Shown here one piece after another: positions 11,282 through 22,679 of a DNA stretch of 64,000 nucleotides (its first letter is position 1; every line of letters starts with the position of its first letter). Both the position numbers and the translations under genes were made by a program. Source of the DNA: Brachyhypopomus gauderio. Its lineage: Eukaryota > Chordata > Actinopteri > Gymnotiformes > Hypopomidae. The stretch covers positions 26,001 to 90,000 of the forward strand of contig NW_027506875.1 in the NCBI RefSeq assembly GCF_052324685.1, written 5' to 3'. The notes beneath the pieces are model-generated. The model was not told the origin of the DNA. It ran no database searches and saw nothing but the letters and a program-made list of their open reading frames with translations.

Positions 11282-11747
11282 GTCAAATGTTCTGTGTGTA
11301 ATGCGGTATAGAAGTACAACAGTTCCACTAGCTCACTCAATTATCATTTGAACACCATGCATGCAGCTGTCCTGCATATCACCAGTGCACCTGGTCAACC
11401 TAAAATCACAGCTACACTGGGAAGGCGAGCGTTTTCGAAGCTCGCTACAAAAAAATACGAGTGAGCTAAAAACAAAGCTATCTACTGCTACTACTGTAGC
11501 CCTTACAACAGATTGTTGGACGGCTCTAACAACAGAAAGTTACATTACTGTGACGTGCCACTACACTGACGAGAACTGGCAGCTAAAATCTGCAGTGCTG
11601 ATTACGACGAACATGTCGGATAGACACACCGCTGACAGTTTAACTGACAAGCTCAATGATGTTGTGGAAACTTGGGCACTCTCCGGTCGCGTTACAGCAT
11701 GTGTTCACTACAAAGCTAGAAACATTGTCCAAACATGGGCTCAATAA
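11282..11747 (+). pseudogene. hAT transposase relic, second copy
   Basis: This has the same two out-of-frame pieces as at 7386: a BED finger, then the TTDCW-containing start of the catalytic region. The uninterrupted run through CVHYKARNIVQ shows the sequence that the nested hAT split in the other copy. It ends at TAA; most of the catalytic and dimerisation region is missing. Confidence 0.7.
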
Positions 11748-11981
11748 TATTCTGTTTGGCTCTCTATTTAATTTCTTCTTTTTTTTAAACATTTTTTTTA
11801 ATGTCTAATGTTTCAAATTGAACTGAGCCAGTCCTTAATTTATTCCTTTTTTAAAATGAAAGAATGTATTTTGTTATACCATAAAAATTTCCTCATGCAT
11901 AATTACTTGAGCAATATATAATATAATACAATATAATTATCATAATATAATATATACTTTTTGAACAAAGTGTTTTAACTA

Positions 11982-12209
11982 CACTGCTCAAAAAAAAGGG
12001 AACACTTAAACAACACAATGTAACTCCAAGTCATCCACACTTCGTGTTCAGATAGGAAGCAACACTGATTGTGAATCAATTTCAACTGCTCTTGTGCAAA
12101 TGGAACAGACAACAGGTAGAAATGAGAGATTTTCAACTGATTTCAAAGATTTTTATTAATTGAGATCTAGGATGTGTTATTTTAGTGTTCCCTTAATTTT
12201 TTTGAGCAG
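11982..12209. mobile_element. Tc1/mariner-type MITE, second copy
   Basis: Same insertion point and family as 9959-10191, flanked by TA (11980-11981, 12210-12211), slightly shortened in the A-rich start. Confidence 0.85.
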
Positions 12210-12349
12210 TATATTTAGCTGATATTTTTAAAAGCCCTATTGAAACACTGAAATTCAGGTGAAAAACGCCGCTTATCGATTAATCGAAAGTCGATCGATA
12301 AGATCAGTCAACTAACGATTAATGAATTAATCGATAATTTGCATCCCTA

Positions 12350-12404
12350 GTAAGTACATGAGGGTAAGTACATGAGGGTAAATACATGAGGGTAAGTACA
12401 TGAG
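12350..12404. repeat. ACATGAGGGTAAGT minisatellite, third block
   Basis: Four units after the second hAT. From 12405 to 12581 I see only unique sequence with no feature. Confidence 0.85.
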
Positions 12405-12581
12405 GGTTTTCCCAGCCTCTGAAAACCCTCACTGATCTTCCTGGTTTTGGTGCATTTGTGTATTTATTGCATTGTTGTCGTGTGTTCGGTTTCAGTCTTG
12501 TTGGTTCAGTTGTTCTGTTTATGTCTGTGTTCTGCATTTGGTTATTTTCTGTCTAGCCCATGTTGTTATGTTGTGTGTGAT

Positions 12582-13568
12582 CAGTGATGGCTAAGTTACC
12601 TTGAGAAAGTAATCCGATTACTGATTACTGATTACTCCTTTTAAAAGTAACTTAGTTACGTTACATATTACTTGATTTTAAAAGTAACTACGTTAGATTA
12701 CAAGTTACTTTAGTAGTTACATTCAGCAGCAAAATAAATTTTTCCAATACTCACTTTATTGGAAGTGCATTTTTAACAGTAACAATGTATTGAAGCAGGT
12801 TCGGTAACCGAGGCAGAAACTGCTTAATCCAAAAATCCCGAGGAGGGAAACTTTATTGATAACGCAACCCTGGCGCGAGCAGGCTCCGCCCCCCAGTGTC
12901 ACTTAAAGGGCAAGACTCGCCGTGATGAGTAGGAGTCGCTACAGTATCTCCTGACATTACGTTTGTGTAGCTGCGCGGTATTATTTGTAAATTTATTTGT
13001 AAACGTAATACAAGCGAACTGGGGTGGATTTCCCGAAACGTTCGTAGCGCCAAGTACTTCGTAACCTCGTATGAAGCTACGAACGTTTCGGGAAACCCAC
13101 CCCAGTTCAGTCAGACAGCTATTTGTTGTGAAACGAAATACCATTACAATTTCAAGCATTTTAAAGTAGGCTACGTTAGTCAAAATTCCAGCACTTTTCA
13201 AACGTGAAACACAAAGCAACATTAAAATTGGTCAGGTAAATGTTCCTTTCTCTGTTTTTGAGGGGTGTTTCTTTATACTACCACATATCGTTAAGTGAGG
13301 ACACTGCACAAAATGACTTGTAAAACGTGCTCGCGCTCTCACAGGGTCGCGCGCAGCGTGCGGAGTCGAGCGCTACGGTCAGACGCAAAAGTAGAACTGA
13401 GCCAAGAAGAAAAAATATATATTTTACTAGGGAAAATATAAATAGTAATGCACAGTTATTTGGATAAGTAACTTTAATCTGATTACTGGACTGGAAATAG
13501 TAGCGCGTTATATTACTCGTTACCGAAAAAAGTGGTAAGATTAGAGTAACGCGTTACTGACATCACTG
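12582..13568. mobile_element. Non-autonomous hAT (AAAGTAAC-rich family), copy 1
   Basis: Starts CAGTGATGGCTAAGTTACC and ends ACTGACATCACTG, with the 8-bp TSD TGTGTGAT (12574-12581 and 13569-13576). Termini are rich in AGTAACTTAGTTAC motifs. No transposase is seen; a short segment (about 12830-12950) resembles the 5' region of the hAT at 6947. It contains the palindrome at 13017-13107. Confidence 0.9.
13017..13107. repeat. Palindromic MITE-like insert
   Basis: Arms of about 31 bases (AACTGGGGTGG... and its complement, with one mismatch) surround a 28-base loop, predicting a strong hairpin. The same unit is at 14981-15071. No TSD could be assigned. Confidence 0.75.
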
Positions 13569-13613
13569 TGTGTGATTGATATTTAATTCTTAAATAATGA
13601 TTATGACACCCAC

Positions 13614-13815
13614 CCTCATGAGCTCCTGCAGGAATTCTTGAGGTGGAGCACACAGACTGGTTTTAATGGCCTCCTCTTTCAGCTTCACCACTGACTGTTT
13701 CCCTTCATACACAGCCAAAACCAACTCCACTGCCTCCTTCACTGTCCCAATGACAGGCAGGTCCTCTATAAACCCCACCCACACTGATGGGCCGTCAGCT
13801 CGGAGTGGCGGGAGT
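13614..13815 (-). CDS. Possible internal exon of an unrecognised gene
   Basis: On the minus strand an acceptor (CTTCTTGATCCACAG) and a donor (AGG|GTGGGT) bound a 202-base open segment. It reads VWVGFIEDLPVIGTVKEAVE and continues through a helical stretch ending EFLQELMR. Codon use looks protein-like and there is no transposon motif. Neighbouring exons were not found, since both sides are repeats. It may be an orphan exon of a duplicated host gene. Confidence 0.35.
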
Positions 13816-13868
13816 CTGTGGATCAAGAAGAGTTCACAGCAAAATGGCGTACATGGTAAAAACCACAT

Positions 13869-14433
13869 TATGCAAAGTGGAATTAGTTTATTGTAGGAGT
13901 TTTACTAGTCTGAAGTAGCATTTAAACACAAAGTACCCGTTTGCTAATGCTGCTGACGCTGGGTCAAGCACTGATGCAGCCCAGGGGAAGAGTCACCGCC
14001 GCCGAAAACAGGTTAAATGTATTAAATGTTGGCTTACATTTCAAATCTCATGTTTAGCTGAATAAACATGTTATCAACCCCTTTTAATGTACAGTATGTA
14101 GGCTTACAAATTCATGTTTGACTGAATAAACCGTTGAACACGAGTAGCCTACATTTTATTGAGCATGTTTTTTTTTAATAAAAGTAGAACAGCTTTCTCA
14201 AGCAGTCATTGATGCATTTTGGAAACAGGAGATGAGCCCCTGGTCTAATGCGCCCTCTGTATTAAGAAACCCTATCTCAAAAACTGACTTTTAGTCATTA
14301 CTTGGGTAGCACGCATATTCTGAATGAGCTATTTTAATCTAGATTAATCTAGATTCATTTCAAGATTTCAGTGAGATTAATCTAGATAAAAAAATTTATC
14401 TATGCCCACCCCAAATATATATTAGGTATGTGT
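13869..14433. other. No gene seen
   Basis: Unique AT-rich sequence; 14335-14395 has ATCTAGATTAATCTAGATT repeats that may be a TE remnant. Confidence 0.4.
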
Positions 14434-14509
14434 GTGTGTTCTCACTGCATAAATGGGTAAATGCAGAGGATTTAATTTCGTATTATGGGGTAAAAATCAT
14501 CACAATTGG
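14434..14509 (+). mobile_element. V-SINE 3' tail fragment
   Basis: GTGTGTGTTCTCACTGCATA, then an AAATGCAGAGGA-type tail, matches the end of the full V-SINE at 46128-46430. The head and core are absent. Confidence 0.55.

Positions 14510-14552
<43 letters not shown>
14510..14552. repeat. (TA)n microsatellite
   Basis: About 21 TA units directly before a hAT terminus, so the hAT probably inserted into this array. Confidence 0.95.
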
Positions 14553-14555
<3 letters not shown>

Positions 14556-15470
14556 TGATGGCTAAGTTACCTTGAGAAAGTAATCCGATTACTGATTACT
14601 CCTTTTAAAAGTAACTTAGTTACGTTACATATTACTTGATTTTAAAAGTAACTACGTTAGATTACAAGTTACTTTAGTAGTTACATTCAGCAGCAAAATA
14701 AATTTTTCCAATACTCACTTTATTGGAAGTGCATTTTTAACAGTAACAATGTATTGAAGCAGGTTCGGTAACCGAGGCAGAAACTGCTTAATCCAAAAAT
14801 CCCGAGGAGGGAAACTTTATTGATAACGCAACCCTGGCGCGCGCAGGCCCCGCCCCCCAGTGTCACTTAAAGGGCAAGACTCGCCGTGAGGAGTAGGAGT
14901 CGCTACAGTATCTCCTGACATTACGTTTGTGTAGCTGCGCGGTATTATTTGTAAATTTTTTTGTAAACGTAATACAAGCGAACTGGGGTGGGTTTCCCGA
15001 AACGTTCGTAGCGCCAAGTACTTTGTAACCTCGTATGAAGCTACGAACGTTTCGGGAAACCCACCCCAGTTCAGTCAGACAGCTTGTGAAACGAAATACC
15101 ATTACAATTTCAAGCATTTTAAAGTAGGCGACGTTAGTCAAAATTCCAGCACTTTTCAAACGTGGAACACAAAGCAACATTAAAATTCATCAGGTAAATG
15201 TTCCTTCCCCTGTTTTTGAGGGGTGTTTCTTTACACTACCACATATCGTTACGGGAGGACACAGCAAAGAATGACATGTAAAACGTGCTCGCGCTCTCAC
15301 AGGGTCGCGCGCAGCGTGCGGAGTCGAGCGCTACGGTCAGACGCAAAAGTAGAACTGAGCCAAGAAGAAAGCAAAACTATATAATTTTACTAGGGAACAT
15401 GTAAATAGTAACGCATAGTTATTTGGATAAGTAACTTTAATCTGATTACTGGACTGGAAATAGTAGCGCG

Positions 15471-15473
<3 letters not shown>
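14553..15473. mobile_element. Non-autonomous hAT (AAAGTAAC-rich family), copy 2, right end lost
   Basis: Nearly identical to 12582-13500, starting CAGTGATGGCTAAGTTACC. The match stops at GTAGCGCGTTATA, where an (AT)n array replaces the last about 95 bases. The 8-bp TSD was probably TA repeats, and microsatellite expansion or slippage removed the right terminus. Confidence 0.8.
14981..15071. repeat. Palindromic MITE-like insert, second copy
   Basis: Same hairpin as 13017-13107, with a perfect GGGGTGGGTTTCCCGAAACG arm start, so the arms match better here. It shows that the insert predates the split of the two hAT copies. Confidence 0.75.
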
Positions 15474-15558
<85 letters not shown>

Positions 15559-15562
15559 GCGC
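15472..15562. repeat. (TA)n(CA)n(CG)n compound microsatellite
   Basis: About 35 TA, 8 CA and 3 CG units. From 15563 to 16181 there is unique sequence without a recognisable gene. Confidence 0.95.
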
Positions 15563-16181
15563 GCAGTACAACAGACACGCCCAGTGGTTTCGGTCTCGGG
15601 ATTGTTCCCACCGAACCAGAGCTTAACGATGACAAGTAGAACCAAAACTTTAAAAATATCTACCGGAATTCGGTCCGTATTCTCTCGCCGTTTTCGTTTC
15701 AAATTTAAGTCCCCTTCATCATACGAGCAAATCTGACATCGTACAAGTGATAGTCTATAAACATTTGACACACCAACTAAAATCTCTTCTTTCTATCCAT
15801 ATAGATAGAGAACCATAAATGTGAATTATACAGTTGTATGTATTTTAATACTCCTACACTGGCCGCCCCAGCCAAACTTCAGGTGCTATTTAATCTTCAT
15901 TGTTTCTGTTTCTCTCAACCACTCGCAGCGGAGAAAATAACGGAACGTATTGCACTCAATACCGACCAGACGGGTTAATGTGGAAATACTACTTACGTTT
16001 CTTCATCGTGTGATGGTCCAAATGAAGAGGAATATTCTCTCTGGTCAGTTGCACAAGACATGTTTTTAGGTAAAGAAACTGAGATGCTGGAGGAGAAACG
16101 ACGTTACGTCCGACCAAACGCTGGGACACTAGTGCGCAGCTTTCGGTTCGTCCGGATACTTATACACAGCTTCCGACTTCA

Positions 16182-16619
16182 GCCGGTGTTCTGTCGAGTT
16201 GTGCTTTGCGTCAGTGTGTTAATTTGCGGTTTTGCGCATGCGCAGACCCACAGGCTAGTCATTTGGTTCCACGCCTATGCTCCATTTCTGTCGAGTTTAC
16301 GTTCAGGTGATTAATTCTTATCTTTTTTTTATTATGTTTTTGTTAGCAAACTCGTCCATGGGTCTGTACTGGAAGCATGATTTGATAAGGGAAGCATTAT
16401 TTGATGTATAATATCAGCCTATCGAGATATATAATGCTATAATCGAGATATATATGCTATAATGGATTTAAATCCATGGATTTGTCCATACATACAGTGC
16501 ACGTACTTGATTTTATAATTACAATGCGTCATAATACTGAGTTAGGCTATATTTTATGGGAAACGCACAACTGGAAGCATTTTTGGAAGCAAAGTTGCAC
16601 AACTCGACAGAACACCGGC
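16182..16619. mobile_element. MITE of unknown superfamily
   Basis: Inverted ends GCCGGTGTTCTGTCGAGTTG and its complement, about 23 bases each, enclose AT-rich sequence without coding capacity. No TSD is visible, so the superfamily is left open. Confidence 0.55.
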
Positions 16620-17070
16620 GTATAATCAAGTTATTCTAATAATATAATGTTATTCTAATAAGTCACAATATCTCTAAAGTGAGCTTCCTTTTACTTTTAA
16701 ACACTGAAATAAGACATTTAAGAAAATAACATTCTAACAATGTCATTTTCATAGTGTTATACCCATATCAATATGGGGATGTTTCAGTGCTAAAATTACT
16801 CAAAACCCTAGCCACACAAACACACTCCGGCACACTCTGACAGTACTCTCTGAACAGGTGAACTTAATGTGACCTTCTCTAAACTTTTGAAAGCACATAT
16901 CCAATTGTTCATTGTTTCAGTTCTTTTTTGCACATCTGCACATGAATTGCACATGATTATTACTTATTAGAATAACATGATCTTCAGATTAACTGCTTGA
17001 ACTTGACATTAAACCAATGTGTAATGTGCTTTCAATTCTTAAACATTGCTTAAAAATGTAGTTTACAGCC

Positions 17071-17664
17071 TGCCATGGGCTATTGACACGTCTCAACCAC
17101 TTCAGCCCAGCGTGTGCGTTTGATGCAGGAGAAAACAGGAACCACAGACCAATTATTGCAATGCTAGAAAAAGCTTTTATTAAAACAGAGATATATCTCA
17201 GGAGATCTCAGAGACACACTCAAAACCTGTGCATCCGAGAGATCCACCAAGTGTTGGTTCATGCAGTCTTTATTTGCTATTTCTCCACCCCTCAAACCCT
17301 CAGATCTTCTTCTATACCCTACATGGTGTTCTTGTTCAAGCAGACATGACTTTACATTTTCCGTTTGTTTTAACTTATTAGAATATCTGTTCAAAGGGAT
17401 GCTGTCATACACCGGGATGTTGTAATTCTCCTTTATCAGTCTAAAACATCTTCTTCAGGCCTCTCGCTGAGGTCCACCACTTCCTGTTGACCAAATCATC
17501 TTCCCTTTGAACTATTACACAGCATGACTTGCGAGGCCCTTCTTAGGGTTCACAGCTTAAACACATCAAAAGCAGCAGTTATATTTAATTCCTATTATGT
17601 TTACTGGTAAGCTAAATATATTGTTGCTAATGGTATTGCTAAGCAAAAACCCATTATCTCAACA
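17071..17664 (-). mobile_element. Solo LTR (594 bp)
   Basis: Runs TG...CA and is flanked by the 4-bp TSD AGCC (17067-17070, 17665-17668). Copy A keeps the empty site (TTACAGCCCTAATG). AATAAA signals on the minus strand (AATAAAAGCTTTTTC and AATAAAGACTGC) suggest minus orientation. No internal region remains. The 4-bp TSD fits a retrovirus-like or Gypsy-like integrase; the family is not identified. Confidence 0.75.
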
Positions 17665-17715
17665 AGCCCTAATGTGGCATCTTGATTTGAAAGCCTGCTC
17701 AGTGTTCTCCTAAAC

Positions 17716-18120
17716 CAGCGTTTCTCAAAGTGTGGGGCGAGCACCACTAGTGGGGCGCATATGGGTATTGCAGGTGGGGCACAAGCAATTGGAAGAAATG
17801 AACCTTTTTAATGCCTGTTCGTTTTGCATAAGCCCCGGATGTTTAAAATGTCTGCGGAACAGTGTGAACCAAGGCTAGATTCGGCCCTTTAATGAATTTG
17901 TACCGGCCCCACCGGTCAACAAATTACGTTCGCCACAACCCCCCCCCGTCAACAAATCACGTTCGCCATCCCTATTGAATTTAGTTCAATAAATTATAGA
18001 ATTTAAAACTTGCATTTTGTATTTTATTACCATTTTGTTTGTGTGATATGGGACAGGTGGGGCGTAGAATTTTCCCTTCTTCTGAGGTGGGGAATGATAG
18101 AAAAAGTTTGAGAACCACTG
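17716..18120. mobile_element. Non-autonomous hAT (405 bp)
   Basis: Ends CAGCGTTTCTCAAA and TTTGAGAACCACTG, TSD TCCTAAAC (17708-17715, 18121-18128). The empty site is present in copy A at about 482. Inside are two copies of a GTCAACAAATTACGTTCGCC unit that recurs in other hAT elements of the window. Confidence 0.9.
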
Positions 18121-18179
18121 TCCTAAACCAAAGTGAGTGTAGTGGTCCTTCTATACCACTGGAGGGCATGACCGTTTAC

Positions 18180-19109
18180 CAGTGTTGGGAACGTTACTTT
18201 AAAAAAGTAATTAGTTATAGTTACTCACTACTTGTTCAAAAAAGTAACTGAGTTAGTAACTGAATTACTCTATAATAAAAGTAACAAGTTACCAGGGAAA
18301 GTAACTATTTGCGTTACAGTAAAAAAAAAAAAAAGTTATATGCCAATGAATAAGGATTTTTTTGAAAAAGAAGTTTTTACAGTCAGTTGAAATGAGTAGA
18401 TCAGAAAGGTGTTTAACTTTTGATATTTATTGCACATCCACAGACCAGTGCAGGATAAAATCCTTTAAAATCCCAAATCTTTGTAAAAAATAAAAGCAAA
18501 AGTAAACAGTTACACTATATAAAGTGCATTTACATCTATCAAATTAAATTAAATTCTCTCAACCTGAGACAACTGGTTTGTTCACAACAGAAGTAAACTT
18601 AACAATAAAACCTCTATTCTTAATTAAATAAATCAAATACCCAGTCTGGTAGACATTCAGGAACTTCAAGTATTTTCTTAAATAATGTTTATATATATTT
18701 ATACCTTGAAAACGCTCATTTTTCCTCGGCTTGCTCCTGACTCGCCATTTCTGCCTCTTCTCCGTTTGTGTCGTGTCACTGGCGTGCTTCGGCGCGCGTG
18801 TAAAAACACTGGCTCTGATTGGCTACCATAACGCTGCCTTAGCCAATCGCTTACTGACTTGTTAAGTTAAACAGGTGTTACACCGAGAACTGTGACCTAT
18901 TGAGATCTGTTACTCCTCACTAGCCTGGGCAGCGGTCCGCTCGGTTTACTGTTAGTATATCAATATATAGTAACGCACCGCTTTTAATGACCAGTAACGT
19001 TAACGGCGTTGTAACGACAGGAAAAGTAATTAATTATATTATCCCGTTACTGACAAAATGACGCAGTTACCTAACGCCGTTATTTTTAACGGTGTTATTC
19101 GCAACACTG
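18180..19109. mobile_element. Non-autonomous hAT (930 bp)
   Basis: Starts CAGTGTTGGGAACGTTAC and ends TTCGCAACACTG, TSD CCGTTTAC (18172-18179, 19110-19117), with the unoccupied target in copy A at about 533. Ends are rich in AAAAGTAACTGAGTTA motifs. No transposase is encoded. Confidence 0.9.
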
Positions 19110-19237
19110 CCGTTTACTATGAGACAATTCTGTGTGCCTTTGCTGGGCTTTATAATATATTGAACATTAGAATATTTCTGCTTTTCTGTATTGAACAGTT
19201 AATTTGCTCTCTAATGAAAATGTATGAAGGTTATTTG

Positions 19238-19750
19238 GAGTAGGGTCTGGCCGTATATCTCTTGATCGCCAGCTACTGGCGTGGGGCGGTATTACACTGG
19301 AATATAACGGGTGTAGTTACATTCCAGTGTCTACCGTTCGACTTTTAACAAAGGTTACTTGACAGCAGGTCAATTGGACTGACGAATAATTGATAAGGCT
19401 GTAAGGCTGTCTTGTTTTGTACACTGCGTGTGTATGTGTGTGTGTGTGTGTGTGTCTCTGTCTGCATGTTTTTTGTGACTCTTGGTAGTTCGTCTTAAAG
19501 TTCATTTTTGTATCCTGCATGGCCACATTAATGCACTTTATTGTTCATTCTGAATGCTGGCTTTTACTGTTTAATAGGATGTGTTTAACATGTGCTTAAA
19601 TGGTTCCGATCTCTCTACTCCGTTCAGTTTAAAATGTGTAGTATTATTTTTCCTTTTTTTTTTACAAATGATTTATTTTATTCATAAATATATATGAGTG
19701 AAAGCAAGAATGATTTAAACTTGCTATTCCTACACATGGTAATATTATTA
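19238..19750. other. No gene seen; (GT)n at 19425-19455
   Basis: Unique sequence between copy B and the Harbinger element. It contains a short GT array and a T-rich tract near 19650; open frames are short. Confidence 0.45.
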
Positions 19751-20209
19751 TAAAATCTCTCTCCGTTGCCGTGTCGCCAGCATCGCGTCGCGTGGGGGCA
19801 TGTCCAACATCACGCTGGCATGCAGCACGTGACAGATATGCAAATCACATTTTTAAAGTAGGACGCAGTATTTATTTATTTTAATCTATTGATGACAGGA
19901 CACACGAGTATAAAGGAGTGCGTGTATAAAACATAGTGTGTGTGTAAAACACATATAGTATATAAACCTAAAATGTTTATGTAATTTTTTTACTTTTTAC
20001 CCCAGACCCGAAGATCAAACAGGAATTTAAAAAATCGTAACCAATAATAGGGTATATGCTAATTTATTGCAGATGTTTTTTAACAAATGAACAGTATTCC
20101 CTCCAAAAATAAACATTTTTGGGAGGGAAACGGTCCTGTATAAATTCTAAACACCCCTGAGATGTGTTATTTCACTATGGAGTTGAGAATGGTTGTGTTG
20201 CTGACTGTG

Positions 20210-22290
20210 TGCGCTTCACCTTCCCCAGAAACACCATCGCTGCTCTGCATTGATCCATCAGATCATGCAGTCACGTACACAGCATGGGGAGTACCATTAC
20301 CTTGTGCAGGAGATGAGGCTGGGCTACTTTAGACTGGACATTAATTAATTTGACATCCTTCTGTCAAAAGTGGGGTCCAGAACTGCACGAATGGACACCA
20401 ATTAACGCAAGTCTATTTGTCCATCCCAGCTTTTGGCTATTTGCTTAAGGTAAGTGCATTCTACTACAAGAATATATTTTTCCCCTGTATGTAGTCTCAA
20501 TTATTTTCTTATATTTTGTCAACATATATAATTTTGTACAGTGATGTGCAAAAGTAATTTTTAATACCAAAGAAATTACAAAGACAACATGAGAAAACAA
20601 TAATAATAATAAACAGTTTTTAAATGATGATTTTATTTATTCATAACATACTGCAAAAGGTTTTACTTACAAACAGTGAAAGATATGGCACAAAACCTGA
20701 GGATGGATAGAGATGCTTGTAGAGACATTACACCTGGTTCATCACATGCACAGCTCAATCTAAGATGGCCACATTGACCTATGAACCTCACCATGTGACT
20801 AAACTAACAAATCAGAATTAAGTGACAGAGCATTAATGACATTAACAGCGCCACCAGTGGCTGTAAACGGGAATAACCAGAATACAAAATAACAGTCAGA
20901 ACATCAAGTAAAACAAGTATTCACATTAAAACATGCATCTGTAACATTAATCTTTTACAGGTTCCTTGCTACTGGAGACTCTTACCGGACAATAGCTTAC
21001 AGCAGGGGTCTCCAACACGTCGCTCGCGAGCTACCAGTAGCTCGCCACCCCTTTCCGAGTAGCTCGCCAAAGGGCCAATGAATTACATATAAATTTGTAA
21101 ACCTAATTGGTCCCATCGAGAAATCTACTTAAATTCATGTCCAATCAAAATTCACAGTTGTCCCTCCCCTTCTAACACTAAATGATTATTCGCCAATTAT
21201 ACATCAGTTAGTTCACGATCCGACTGGTTGAGAAGTGTTCTAACCCTGCAGATATGTGTGATAACGGCACGGTATTCTCATTCTCTGTATCACTCCGCGG
21301 ACGCGTTGTCAAGTAACGGCATGTAGCTACATATATTCACGATAACACACTCCCTCTCGTGTTCTATTGCTCAATTAGCTGTCAATCAAAAAGTTAGGCT
21401 GCCGTCAATATTGAATAAACCAGGGGTCACTCACGTCACGAGTCGCCACGTCATGTTTTTGCCACTATTATAGATTGTCCGCAGTTACTAGCGGTCTTCC
21501 CGCTTAGCAATTGACACTCGCACACGCAACTTTCGTTCACCAAGCCCCCCCCCCCACTCAACAACTTTTCGGGTAGCCCTCCGCAATAATGGTTACCAAG
21601 CCAGTTTCAAAAAGGTTGGAGACCCCTGGCTTACAGCTACCGTGTTGGTGTCAGTATTGTGGCCAGCATTGTTGCTGAGGTGTCCAGAGCAATCTGGGAC
21701 TCTCTGGTAGATGAGTACATGCTGGTCCCCACCACAGATGATTGGCCAGCAATTGCAGCCGACTTCCTCCATCGCTGGAACTTCCCTAACTACGTGGGAT
21801 CCACATGTGGTGATTCAGGCTCCTGATAACTCTGGATCACTTTTCCACAACTACAAGTGGACCTTTTCTATTGTGCTCCTGGCAGTTGTGGATGCCAAGT
21901 ACTGCTTCCGTGTAGTGGATGTAGGTGGCTACGGGCGAACCAGTGATGGAGGAATTCTGGCCAATTCACCATTTGGTCAGGCTCTGAAAGATGGCAACCT
22001 TGGTCTCCCAGAAGATGCTGTGCTGACCGGTGCTGAGCCCCTTGGACCTCAACCACATGTATTTGTGGGTGATGAAGCCTTTCCTCTGCGGCGGGATCTG
22101 AACCCTTCCCAGGTTCCAACCTCAATAACAAACAAATCATTTTTAATTACAGGTTATCAAGAGCAAGGCTGATTGTTGAGAACACATTTGGTATACTTAC
22201 AGCCCAATGGCGCATGTACCGGCATGTCATTGGCATCAGTCCTGCCAATGCAGACGTGGCCTTCACACTAAAAGCACAAATTACATTTAC
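20210..22290 (+). pseudogene. Harbinger DDE transposase, broken
   Basis: An N-terminal exon (about 20210-20450, ending at donor AAG|GTAAGT) reads HQIMQSRTQHGEYHYLVQEM but has several stops. The second exon starts at 20961 after TCTTTTACAG and reads FLATGDSYRTIAYSYRVGVS. A hAT splits it at 21003-21628. About 13 bases are missing near 21802, removing the segment that holds the first catalytic Asp and shifting the frame. The next Asp (FVGDEAFPL) is present, then a second frameshift near 22090 precedes the catalytic Glu region (LIVENTFGIL). It cannot make an active nuclease. Confidence 0.85.
21003..21628. mobile_element. Non-autonomous hAT inside the Harbinger transposase exon
   Basis: Ends CAGGGGTCTCCAA and TTGGAGACCCCTG, TSD GCTTACAG (20995-21002 and 21629-21636). 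It splits the codons of TIAYS|YRVGV. No coding capacity; CAGTAGCTCGCC motifs near the left end. Confidence 0.9.
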
Positions 22291-22679
22291 ACAGTAACAT
22301 AAATTTTCCTTAATGCACTTAATAAAACTACAATGCAATACAAATGTAATACTGTAATATTTTCACTCCCATTACACCCATTTAAAGCACTTAAGGACAT
22401 TAATTATATTTTATATAAGAAAAACTGAACACAATGAAATACATTTAAACTGTTTATTTATTTATTCAACAATAACTTAGTAAGAACAACAATAACTTAG
22501 TAAAAACAACGAACATCCATTAAAACAGGTGAGTTAAACAAACTTTTTTGCAAGGTGCAGGTGACAAGACTGTGAGGGAAATAAGCTTACTGAGAGAGAG
22601 CAAGGGAGTGTGATGGAAATGTGATGATTTCCATTTATGTCAGGCTTTCTTAGTATACATTAAACACATTAGATATAGG

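Larger units (their letters stand above)
10843..12349. mobile_element. hAT element, second insertion in the minisatellite
   Basis: Same family as 6947-10344, flanked by its own perfect TSD GTAAGTAC (10835-10842 and 12350-12357). It carries the same transposase relic (BED finger from 11282; catalytic fragment 11361-11747) with nearly the same sequence, but without the nested hAT of the first copy. The fragment ends in a stop after the ARNIVQTWAQ reading, so the C-terminal half is absent. Confidence 0.9.
16807..19237. repeat. Segmental duplication, copy B
   Basis: It matches copy A (176-2993) in blocks 16807-17070, 17665-17715, 18121-18179 and 19110-19237. The gaps are filled by a solo LTR and two hAT elements, each absent at the paralogous site in copy A. 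Between the third and fourth block, copy B lacks the 2.3 kb present in copy A. Confidence 0.8.

Noticed and set aside
15337..15771. A 144-codon minus-strand frame
   Set aside because: It crosses the compound microsatellite and has no recognisable sequence on either side.
16060..16314. 84-codon plus-strand frame with a hydrophobic stretch
   Set aside because: It runs into the inverted-repeat MITE at 16182 and has no splice or family support.
21868..22140. Minus-strand frame opposite the Harbinger transposase
   Set aside because: Shadow of the transposase, which has conserved motifs on the plus strand.
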